A stretch of 20,484 bases of DNA from DASRSE01 sp035656655 (GTDB lineage: Bacteria > Planctomycetota > Planctomycetia > Pirellulales > DASRSE01), in contig DASRSE010000079.1 of assembly GCA_035656655.1 (NCBI GenBank), positions 1-20,484 of the forward strand. The letters are read 5' to 3'. Position numbers and translations under genes: made by a program. How positions within the stretch are numbered: position 1 is the stretch's first letter; every line of letters begins with the position of its first letter. This document shows, piece by piece, positions 7,498 to 13,899 of this stretch. Under the pieces are notes generated by a model. It had not been told where the DNA came from, did not search any database, and was given only the letters and a program-made list of their open reading frames with translations.

Positions 7498-7506
7498 ATG
7501 ACGGCT

Positions 7507-8514
7507 GTGATTCGTCCACTTTTGACTGCCTCGCTCGTGTTGTTTTTGGTCGGTTCCGCCTCCGCGCAGGAATGGGCCAAGAAAATGTTTGAAACGACCA
7601 GCCACGATTTCGGCACGGTCGCGCATGGGGCCAAGGCTGAGTATCACTTCCAGTTTACGAATCTCTACGAAGAAGAGTTGCACGTCTCCGGGGTCGGCTC
7701 GAGTTGCGGTTGCACCACGCCCGAATGCCCCAAGCCCACCCTGACGCGGCTCGAAAAGGGCGAGATTATCGCCGTGTTTAATACCGGCACCTTTACCGGC
7801 TCGCGGCATGCGACCCTCACGATCAAATTTGACAAGCCGTTTCCGGCAGAAGTCCAGCTCAATATCACGGGCACAATCCGGACCGATCTTTCGATGAATC
7901 CCAACTTTATTGATCTGGGACAAGTCGATCGCGGACAAACGATCGAAAAGCGGATGCAGATAAATTACGCGGGAGGACGGAGTGATTGGAAGATCATGGA
8001 TGTTCTCAGTCTGAACCAAAATCTCGAAGTCGAAGTGAGTCCGGCCAGTCGCGGCGGCGGCCAAGCGACGTACAGCCTGCTGGTGCGTCTCAAGAAGGAT
8101 GCTCCGGTCGGCTTCATTAAAGATCAGCTTTTGCTCGTGACAAACGAAGGCAAAGGAATTCAGATTCCGGTCGACGTGGAAGGCCGAGTCGTGCCGGAGC
8201 TGACCGTGAGCCCAACCTCGCTCTTTTTCGGAGTCGCGCAGCCTGGTCAAACCCTGACCAAGCAGATCGTTGTTAAAGCAAAGAAGCCTTTTACGGTGAC
8301 CGACGTGCAGTGCGATGATCCATCGTTTAGCTGCACATTGCCGAGCGAGAAGAAGGCGCTGCACCTGATTCCGATCACGTTCACGGCCGGTCAGACTGGC
8401 AAGATCAGCCAGAAAATTCGGGTCAAAACCGACTTGAACGACGATTCGGCGGAGATCACCGTCAGCGCGCAAGTGACCGCGCCGCCAGCCAACGTCGCCG
8501 GCGCCAGCAACTAA
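7507..8514 (+). CDS. Secreted DUF1573 domain protein
   Basis: The protein has 335 residues from the GTG at 7507 (338 from the ATG at 7498). A Sec signal peptide (MIRPLLTASLVLFLVGSASA, cut before QEW) sends it out of the cytoplasm. The DUF1573 domain follows directly: HDFGTVAHGAKAEYHFQFTN, then the hallmark SSCGCTTPECPKP and a GTFTGSRHATLTIKFD strand. Two further Ig-like (ASH/MSP-type) segments follow, visible as LDLG-like INPNFI/DLGQVDRGQTIEK and SPTSLFFGVAQPGQTLTK. The molecular role of DUF1573 proteins is not established. They are abundant in planctomycetes and Bacteroidetes and probably act as cell-surface or periplasmic scaffolds. The gene stands alone on its strand, with a candidate sigma54 promoter about 80 bp upstream. 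It diverges from the thioredoxin/NHL operon. Confidence 0.9.
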   Translation: MIRPLLTASLVLFLVGSASAQEWAKKMFETTSHDFGTVAHGAKAEYHFQFTNLYEEELHVSGVGSSCGCTTPECPKPTLTRLEKGEIIAVFNTGTFTGSRHATLTIKFDKPFPAEVQLNITGTIRTDLSMNPNFIDLGQVDRGQTIEKRMQINYAGGRSDWKIMDVLSLNQNLEVEVSPASRGGGQATYSLLVRLKKDAPVGFIKDQLLLVTNEGKGIQIPVDVEGRVVPELTVSPTSLFFGVAQPGQTLTKQIVVKAKKPFTVTDVQCDDPSFSCTLPSEKKALHLIPITFTAGQTGKISQKIRVKTDLNDDSAEITVSAQVTAPPANVAGASN

Positions 8515-8530
8515 TCTGGCCGGCGATTAG
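8511..8530. other. Small hairpin over the DUF1573 stop codon
   Basis: CTAATC and GATTAG form 6-bp arms around an 8-nt loop. No T-run follows, so a terminator role is weakly supported. Confidence 0.25.
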
Positions 8531-8533
8531 CTC

Positions 8534-8692
8534 GTACACGCGGCATCTTGCCGCATTCGTGCCTCGCTAGCCCGCTGCTGTACACACGGCATCTTGCCGC
8601 GTTGGCGCGCCGCCAACCCACTGTACACGCGGCATCTTGCCGCGTTCTTGCCTCGCTAGCCCGCTGTTGTACACGCGGCATCTTGCCGCGTT
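8534..8692. repeat. Cluster of four 24-bp hairpin repeats (second REP-like family)
   Basis: Four copies lie at 8534-8557, 8580-8603, 8623-8646 and 8669-8692. Each starts GTACAC and carries the stem GCGGCA-TCT-TGCCGC, extended to ACGCGGCA-TCT-TGCCGCGT in copies 3 and 4. Spacings of 46, 43 and 46 bp alternate two spacer types (one with gcctcgctagcccgctg, one with ggcgcg), so the cluster is an 89-bp dimer duplicated once. It fills the space between the convergent DUF1573 and Feo genes. Reading frames across it are by-products. It is unrelated in sequence to the array at 614-1347. Confidence 0.8.
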
Positions 8693-8749
8693 GGCGCGAC
8701 CCAAAAGCTGCTCCGGCCCTGAACCCCTTGCCCGTTGCACCGCGACCCA
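8693..8749. other. Rest of convergent intergenic region
   Basis: No gene or clear intrinsic terminator is seen between the last repeat and the end of the small Cys-rich gene. Confidence 0.4.
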
Positions 8750-8953
8750 TCACGCTCGCGAATTCTTACCTTCGCTGGTTGGCAGCATTTCCAGCGAAAC
8801 CAGCGCAGGAGTCATCGCGGTTTGTTTGCTCGCCGGACAATGCCCACAGCCACCACAACCACCGCTGCGGCGGCGCGACCAAATGACCCACGTGCGCCGG
8901 CCAAGGTAAATGCACGCGAGCACAACCAGCAGGATGGCGAAGGCGTCTTGCAT
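8750..8953 (-). CDS. FeoB-associated Cys-rich membrane protein
   Basis: This 67-residue protein has one N-terminal membrane helix (FAILLVVLACIYLG, residues 5-18), a basic stretch (RRTWVIWSRRR) and the cluster CGGCGHC at 33-39. That layout is typical of the small FeoB-associated proteins, thought to help FeoB and possibly to bind metal or a redox cofactor. The ATG at 8953 is the only start possible, because an in-frame stop lies seven codons upstream. It is on the feoB strand, 171 bp after feoB. A 27-residue tail after the cysteines is longer than usual and shows no motif. Only a weak ribosome site is visible. Confidence 0.78.
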   Translation of the reverse strand: MQDAFAILLVVLACIYLGRRTWVIWSRRRSGGCGGCGHCPASKQTAMTPALVSLEMLPTSEGKNSRA

Positions 8954-9124
8954 AGCTTGGCTCGCAAAGGGCTAGCGATACATGGTGAAAGCCGTAACAC
9001 GGAATCGCGAGAACACAAAGATGGTGGATAACGCGGTCAAAGCATTCCTCCCCGCTTGCGTCACCGGCTTAAAGCACGGTTCGCCGCCAGCGGGGCGCGA
9101 TCTATGGATCAAGCTCTTGCTGGT
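8954..9124. other. Spacer between feoB and the Cys-rich gene
   Basis: 171 bp with no gene and no clear promoter or terminator. The spacing is long for a strict operon, but both flanking genes run the same way. Confidence 0.4.
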
Positions 9125-11410
9125 TCATGCGAAAAACATGCCGATGTGATAGGTCGCAAAGGCGCCGACATAGGCCAGCACCGTCATGTAGGCGAACGTG
9201 AAAATCGGCCACCGCCAAGTGTTCGTTTCCCGCTTGATGATCGCCAACGTCGAAGCACATTGAGCGCAGAGAGCGAAAAAGACCATGATCGACAAGGCGA
9301 CAGGCAGATTATACACCGGCCGATCGGTGCCGTCCCATTTCGCGTCCTGCAGCGTCTTGTGCAGCGACTCGTTTTCTTCCTTCACGTCCTTGCCCATGTC
9401 GTAGATGACTCCGAGCGTGGCAATCACCACTTCGCGGGCGGGGAAAGAGGCCACGACCGCGCAGCCGATGCGCCAATCCCAGCCGAGCGGCTTCACCGCC
9501 GGCTCGATAAATTTGCCGGCCTGGCCCAAATAGCTTTGCTGCTGATATTGGCCCGCGATTTCGTTCTGGATGTTCGCCTTTTGGTCTTCGAGGTCTTTCC
9601 GCTCGGAGCTCGGCTCGACTGTCTCGGGCAGTTGCGCCAGCTTGGCATCGATCTCCGCCAGCGCCGCCTGGTGCGGACCCTCCACCGCCGCCGTGTTGTG
9701 CGGATAATAGGCGGCGGCCCAGACTAAAATTGCGACCGCCAAGATGATCGTGCCGGCGTTGCGAATAAAGCTCCACGCCTGCTCGAACATCCGATGCAAC
9801 ACAAGCGCCGTTCCGGGCCGTTTGTAGTTCGGCAGTTCCATGACAAACGGCGGGGTTTCGCCGCGAAAAAAGGTCCGCTTCAAAACGAACGCCACCAGCA
9901 TCGCGGTGACAATTCCCAAGACATAGAGGCCGAACATGGTCAGCCCCTGCGTCGTGAAGCTCCAGCCGAGGTAAAGGTCCAAGCCAAAGAGATGGACGTT
10001 CCAACCGCCGATTTCAAACAGCGTCTTGCTGGGCACGAATGCCAGAATCAACAGCGTGTACACCGGCAGCCGCGCGGAGCATGTCATCAGCGGCGCGACG
10101 AGCATGGTGGTCAAGCGATCGCGCCGGTTTTCGATCACGCGGGTCGACATAATGCCCGGCACGGCGCAAGCAAACGACGACAGGAGCGGGATGAACGACT
10201 TGCCGCTGAGGCCGACCTTGACCATGATGCGGTCCATCAAGTAGGCGGCCCGCGCCATGTAGCCGCAGTCTTCGAGCACGGCGATGAAGAAAAACAGAAA
10301 GAAGATTTGCGGCAGAAAAGTCACGACGCTGCCAACCCCTCCGATCACGCCGCTGACGAGCAAGCTGCGCAAAGCGCCAGGCGCGAGCAAGGCATCTCGA
10401 TCGACCCAGTCGGCAAGCTTGTTGGTCGCCGTGTCGATGCCATCCATGAAGGGCTTCGCCCAGGTAAAGACCGCCTGAAACATCACGAACATGACGAGGG
10501 CGAAGATCAGCGTCCCCCAGATCTTGTGCGTCAGTACGCGATCGAGTTTGTCGCCGAAGGTTTTGGGACGCTGCGCCGGGCGCGTGATCACGCCTGCGAG
10601 CACGCGGCCAACCCATTCGTAGCGGCTCATCGCCTCGACCGCCGGAACTGGATAGCCCGCCGCGGCCAGTCGCGCCCGCGCCGCAGCCAGCCAACCAGGC
10701 ATTTCCGCGCCGAGTCCGGCAAAGGTGTGATGCTCCAAGTATCCGCCCGTGTCGAGCAGCAGCCGCTCGATCAGATAACGCGGGATTGGCGGGTGGCCGT
10801 TTCGCGCTGCGGCAATGGAATCCGAGAGGGCTTGAACCTCGTGGCAAAACTCGGCCGGAAAGGGGCTTGCGGGCGGGCTGGTTTTTTTTCCCGCCGCATC
10901 GGCCAAGGCCTGTTTCAATGCCTCCAAGCCGATCCGCTTGTTGGCTTGGACGGGCAGGACCGGGATGCCCAGTTGTTTCCGCAGCCGCGGCAGATCAAGC
11001 TTCAGCCCGCGCGTCTGGGCAATGTCGGTCATGTTCAGGGCCAGAACCGTCGGCAGGCCGAGTTCCAGAACCTGGCTCACGAGGTACAGATTGCGCTCGA
11101 GATTGCTGGCATCGAGAATGCAGAGCACCGCGTCGGGCGAACGCGTCTCTTGACGGCGGCCGAGCAGCACGTCCACGGCGACCATCTCATCGAGCGAGCG
11201 CGGCGCCAGGCTGTAGGTGCCGGGCAGGTCGATCAACGAAAATCGTTGTCCGGCGAACTCCAGCTGGCCGACTTTCTTTTCGACCGTCACGCCGGGATAA
11301 TTGCCGACCCGCTGGTGCACCCCGGCCAGCGCGTTGAAGAGCGTGGACTTGCCGGTGTTGGGGTTTCCGAGCAGCGCGACGGTCACAGTTTTGGAAGCGG
11401 TGGCGAGCAT
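9125..11410 (-). CDS. feoB: Ferrous iron transporter FeoB
   Basis: This 761-residue inner-membrane permease imports Fe(II), driven or gated by its cytoplasmic G domain. The G domain is complete: G1 GNPNTGKST (15-23), G2 region GVTVEKK (40-46), G3 DLPG (61-64) and G4 NMTD (126-129). The membrane domain follows, with the two Gate regions recognisable by CAVPGIMSTRVIENRRDR and CSARLPVYTLL. Between late membrane helices lies a charged, probably coiled segment (EIDAKLAQLPETVEPSS onward), and the C-terminal helix region has ALCAQCASTLAIIKRET. Length is normal for the family. The start is 6 nt after the feoA stop, so translation is coupled, with no strong ribosome site of its own. The gene looks intact. 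Confidence 0.97.
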   Translation of the reverse strand: MLATASKTVTVALLGNPNTGKSTLFNALAGVHQRVGNYPGVTVEKKVGQLEFAGQRFSLIDLPGTYSLAPRSLDEMVAVDVLLGRRQETRSPDAVLCILDASNLERNLYLVSQVLELGLPTVLALNMTDIAQTRGLKLDLPRLRKQLGIPVLPVQANKRIGLEALKQALADAAGKKTSPPASPFPAEFCHEVQALSDSIAAARNGHPPIPRYLIERLLLDTGGYLEHHTFAGLGAEMPGWLAAARARLAAAGYPVPAVEAMSRYEWVGRVLAGVITRPAQRPKTFGDKLDRVLTHKIWGTLIFALVMFVMFQAVFTWAKPFMDGIDTATNKLADWVDRDALLAPGALRSLLVSGVIGGVGSVVTFLPQIFFLFFFIAVLEDCGYMARAAYLMDRIMVKVGLSGKSFIPLLSSFACAVPGIMSTRVIENRRDRLTTMLVAPLMTCSARLPVYTLLILAFVPSKTLFEIGGWNVHLFGLDLYLGWSFTTQGLTMFGLYVLGIVTAMLVAFVLKRTFFRGETPPFVMELPNYKRPGTALVLHRMFEQAWSFIRNAGTIILAVAILVWAAAYYPHNTAAVEGPHQAALAEIDAKLAQLPETVEPSSERKDLEDQKANIQNEIAGQYQQQSYLGQAGKFIEPAVKPLGWDWRIGCAVVASFPAREVVIATLGVIYDMGKDVKEENESLHKTLQDAKWDGTDRPVYNLPVALSIMVFFALCAQCASTLAIIKRETNTWRWPIFTFAYMTVLAYVGAFATYHIGMFFA

Positions 11411-11416
11411 GGCGCG

Positions 11417-11641
11417 TTAACAAGGATCGATTTCGACGCGATCGGCTTCGGTCCGTCGCAGGCTGAGGCGGTAACCGCGCAGCTCGAGCTCCCACGGATC
11501 GCCGAGCGGCGCTTTGCCAACGAGCGCGATTTCGACGCCCGGCGTCAGGCCCATTTCGAGCAATCGCAGACTGATGGCATCGGTCCCCTGAACCCGCACG
11601 ATCCGCCCTTTCTCTCCGACTTGCAGTTCGGCCAAGCGCAT
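11417..11641 (-). CDS. feoA: FeoA domain protein (proximal to feoB)
   Basis: This is a 74-residue SH3-like FeoA protein, thought to bind the cytoplasmic side of FeoB and tune transport. The typical pattern is complete: MRLAELQVGEKGRIVRVQG, then LRLLEMGLTPGVEI and a final WELELRGYRLSLRRTEADRVEI. The gene lies between another feoA (54 nt upstream) and feoB (6 nt downstream). It is a full single domain with no odd features. Confidence 0.93.
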   Translation of the reverse strand: MRLAELQVGEKGRIVRVQGTDAISLRLLEMGLTPGVEIALVGKAPLGDPWELELRGYRLSLRRTEADRVEIDPC

Positions 11642-11695
11642 GGATTCAATTTCCGGCTGCTGCCCAAGAGAAACAGCGCTCGAGGAGACTTGGTA

Positions 11696-11950
11696 TCAAG
11701 TCGAGCTAAGGTGGGGACGAACGAGCACGCGGAGCATTTCGGCGGCGCGGAAACAGAGCGAATTTCCTTGGAGCTTGATAATGCACGGACTGCCCGACTG
11801 CACCATTTGCACGCCGGTTCCGTCCCGCAGCCCAAGTTCTTGCATCCGCAGGACATCATCCGGCCGTCCCAGAACTTGCACCACGTCCGCCGTCTCTCCG
11901 ACGCCGAGCTGATGTAGGGGAATCAACGCATGGACAGCCAAGGCGTTCAT
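11696..11950 (-). CDS. feoA: Second FeoA domain protein (operon-leading)
   Basis: From the ATG at 11950 this gives an 84-residue FeoA-like protein: LIPLHQLGVGETADVVQVLG, then LRMQELGLRDGTGVQMVQSG and IIKLQGNSLCFRAAEMLRVLV. A longer reading to 12106 adds 52 residues that match nothing and would cover the Fur-box-like site. GGTGA 8 nt before the 11950 ATG supports the shorter form. It is clearly different in sequence from the next FeoA, so it is a paralogue rather than a recent duplicate. It has two cysteines (SPC, SLC) that the other copy lacks at these places. It probably leads the feo operon. Confidence 0.9.
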   Translation of the reverse strand: MNALAVHALIPLHQLGVGETADVVQVLGRPDDVLRMQELGLRDGTGVQMVQSGSPCIIKLQGNSLCFRAAEMLRVLVRPHLSST

Positions 11951-11968
11951 AGGCAGGCTCACCGGACG

Positions 11969-11997
11969 AAAATAGAACTGAGACTCATTCTCATCAT
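11969..11997 (-). promoter_or_regulatory. Candidate feo promoter overlapping the iron box
   Basis: On the minus strand TATTTT (11974-11969) could be the -10, and ATGATG, 17 bp upstream (11997-11992), a poor -35. The iron box lies in the spacer, which is the right geometry for repression. The hexamers alone are weak. Confidence 0.35.
11979..11993. promoter_or_regulatory. Fur-box-like palindrome upstream of feoAAB
   Basis: TGAGACTCATTCTCA differs at one base from the classic TGAGAATCATTCTCA Fur/iron-box core, with perfect TGAGA/TCTCA arms. It lies 28 bp before the first feoA start. Repression of feo genes by an iron-loaded Fur-type regulator is well established, so this probably makes the locus iron-responsive. 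Confidence 0.65.
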
Positions 11998-12183
11998 TTC
12001 GGTTGATTCTAGAGTCCCCCTCCACGATTTGCAATCGGATGAAAGAATTATTTCTGCTTTCCGCGGCGCGTCCGCTTTGCGACCGCAAAAGCCGCTGCGT
12101 CAGCATGCTACTCCAGAAGGCCGCCCCAGAAAACCCGCGAACCGCCGCCGGCGCTGCTCAGCCGCCGCCTCACCGCCCTGATT

Positions 12184-13698
12184 TCAAATGGGTGGGGTTG
12201 GCGACCCTTGATCTAGCGCCGAGAGCAATTGCAGCACGAGGTCGTCCTCTCCAGGCGGAGCGGCCACTTGCACCGCGATGGGCAGTCCGGCGCTCCCTTC
12301 TTCCACGCGCCGCGCCGCTTGTTCGGCCCAATCGCGACTAGCGGGGCGATCCGATTCTTCGCCCGCCGCTACCTGCGTGACCGTGACCACGCCGCACGGG
12401 ACGCCCAGCAGGTTCATCAGCATGCAATAGCTGGCGGCGGCCGGCAACAAATCGCTGGAGCCGTGCAGCAATGCCGGCAGCGAATAGGGCGGACAGAGCA
12501 GCGCTTGATATCCGCCGCGGCGAAGACCCTCAAAAAACGCCGTTCGGAATGTCTGTTGATTTTGAACCAACCGTGCTAACTCCGCTGCCGTCGACCGGCC
12601 GCTGTAGCGCAGCAATTCGCTCAGCCGCGCCCGGCCGCGGACCGCTGCATACAGCGCCATCAGCTTGCGCAGCCAGCGCGGCACGGCGCTCAGACGCAAC
12701 AACCGTTCGATCCGCCAATCGACCGGGCTATCGCCGAGCAGTTGATGAAAATGATCTCCCCCGTCGGCGCTCAAGAACCCAAAGAAAAGCCGGATCGCCT
12801 GATGCATGTCGGGCGGCTCGATCAGATCGACCGTCACGCCTTGCGCGCGCAGCCGCGCGGCCGATTCATGCACCGCGCGCCGGATGGCGGGCGAGCAAGC
12901 AAAATAGCCATCGTCCACCCACATCGCGACTTTCAATCCGCGCAAGCGAACCGTCGCCATGGGCCGATCAGTGAGCGCCCGCATGGCCAAGAGCAGGTCG
13001 TCGACGGTCCGCGCCATGATCCCCGGCTGGACGGCGACGGCGTCCATGCCGCTGAGGTTTGACCGGATGCCCGCGGTCGTCAGCACGCCCGGGCTGGGCA
13101 AGAATCCGTGGATGCCGCACGAATGCGCCGGCTGCCGAATGCTGCCTCCTAAATCGGTCCCGAGCCCCAGCGGAGATCCGCCGGCGGCAATCAGAGCCGC
13201 TTCGCCGCCGGAACTGCCGCCGCAAGAGCGATTTCCATTCCAGGGGTTGTTCGTCCGACCATAGAGCGGATTGTCCGACTCATAGTTGAGCATGAGTTGC
13301 GAGACATTGGTCTTGCCGAGGAGGATCGCGCCGGCGGCTTTGAGCTTCGCGACTAGGGGCGCGTCGGCCGCGGCAACTTCTTGCGCAAGCCGCGCAATGC
13401 CTAGTGTCGATGCCGTGCCTGCCACGTCGAAACATTCTTTCGCCGTAAAGGGAACGCCATGCAGCGGCCCGAGCAGACGGCCTTGCTGCAAGGCGTCATC
13501 CGCGCGCTGCGCGTCGCGGCGAGCTTGGTCGAAAAGGGGAACCACCAACGCGTTCAGCCGCGAGTGGATTGCCGTAATTCGCTCAATGTGAGCGGCGATG
13601 ACCGCCTGTGACGTGATTTGCCGGGCAGCGATCTGTCGAGCCAACTCCGCGGCGCCTAACGCGATAATCTCTGCCTGCGGAGTGGTGTCCAACGACAT
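12184..13698 (-). CDS. Amidase signature family enzyme
   Basis: This 504-residue hydrolase cleaves C-N amide bonds; the substrate cannot be read from sequence. The catalytic triad is complete: Lys87 in FTAKECFD, cis-Ser162 in GGSSGGEAA and nucleophile Ser186 in GTDLGGSIRQPA. The 75- and 24-residue spacings are those seen in GatA and other family members. The ATG at 13698 is preferred over a GTG at 13722 because GGAG lies 5 nt before it. Length fits stand-alone amidases; GatA is possible, but the C-terminal half (LFFGFLSADGGDHFHQLLGD, LLCPPYSLPALLHGSSDLLP) looks more like the fatty-acid-amide/aryl amidase branch. No signal peptide is seen, so it is cytoplasmic. It lies between the feo operon and the zinc-ribbon gene, all on one strand, with 200-230 bp gaps suggesting separate transcription. 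Confidence 0.9.
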   Translation of the reverse strand: MSLDTTPQAEIIALGAAELARQIAARQITSQAVIAAHIERITAIHSRLNALVVPLFDQARRDAQRADDALQQGRLLGPLHGVPFTAKECFDVAGTASTLGIARLAQEVAAADAPLVAKLKAAGAILLGKTNVSQLMLNYESDNPLYGRTNNPWNGNRSCGGSSGGEAALIAAGGSPLGLGTDLGGSIRQPAHSCGIHGFLPSPGVLTTAGIRSNLSGMDAVAVQPGIMARTVDDLLLAMRALTDRPMATVRLRGLKVAMWVDDGYFACSPAIRRAVHESAARLRAQGVTVDLIEPPDMHQAIRLFFGFLSADGGDHFHQLLGDSPVDWRIERLLRLSAVPRWLRKLMALYAAVRGRARLSELLRYSGRSTAAELARLVQNQQTFRTAFFEGLRRGGYQALLCPPYSLPALLHGSSDLLPAAASYCMLMNLLGVPCGVVTVTQVAAGEESDRPASRDWAEQAARRVEEGSAGLPIAVQVAAPPGEDDLVLQLLSALDQGSPTPPI

Positions 13699-13899
13699 AG
13701 CTGCTCCGCAACGGGACCGCACGCAGCCCGCTCAGAGGGCCCAAAACAAGGCGGCGAAATCAAAAAACGCCCCAGCAGATCTGACCAACGCCGGCCCCGC
13801 GTCTTGCAACCTCGTCCGCGCGGAAATCGCCTCCGGGCTGGCACGGCCACCACGCGGCATCCGCAGGGAAACTATCCCTTTCAGACAATCGGCCAAAAA
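13699..13899. other. Intergenic, upstream of the amidase gene
   Basis: 201 bp holding the amidase ribosome site (GGAG at 13704-13707 on the minus strand) and no other feature I can support. Confidence 0.4.

Larger units (their letters stand above)
7000..7506. other. Divergent intergenic regulatory region
   Basis: About 500 bp separate two outward-facing genes for exported proteins. No convincing gene lies here; a minus-strand frame at 7086-7355 has no recognisable domain, only basic and aromatic residues. The region holds two perfect spaced palindromes, a sigma54-like element and the Shine-Dalgarno sites of both flanking genes. Confidence 0.6.

Noticed and set aside
8534..8692. Possible small CRISPR array (24-bp repeats, ~20-bp spacers)
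   Set aside because: The spacers are not unique: they alternate between two types that recur, and no cas gene is present.
8511..8909. Overlapping short reading frames on both strands across the 8.5-8.9 kb repeats
   Set aside because: They are products of the repeated hairpins and one overlaps the Cys-rich gene in antisense; no domain is visible.
9794..11917. A 707-residue plus-strand reading frame opposite feoB
   Set aside because: It is antisense to an unmistakable feoB with full G-motifs; long antisense frames are common in GC-rich genes.
11951..12106. 52-residue N-terminal extension of the leading FeoA protein
   Set aside because: The residues match nothing in FeoA, and the region carries the iron box and likely promoter; GGTGA supports the internal ATG.
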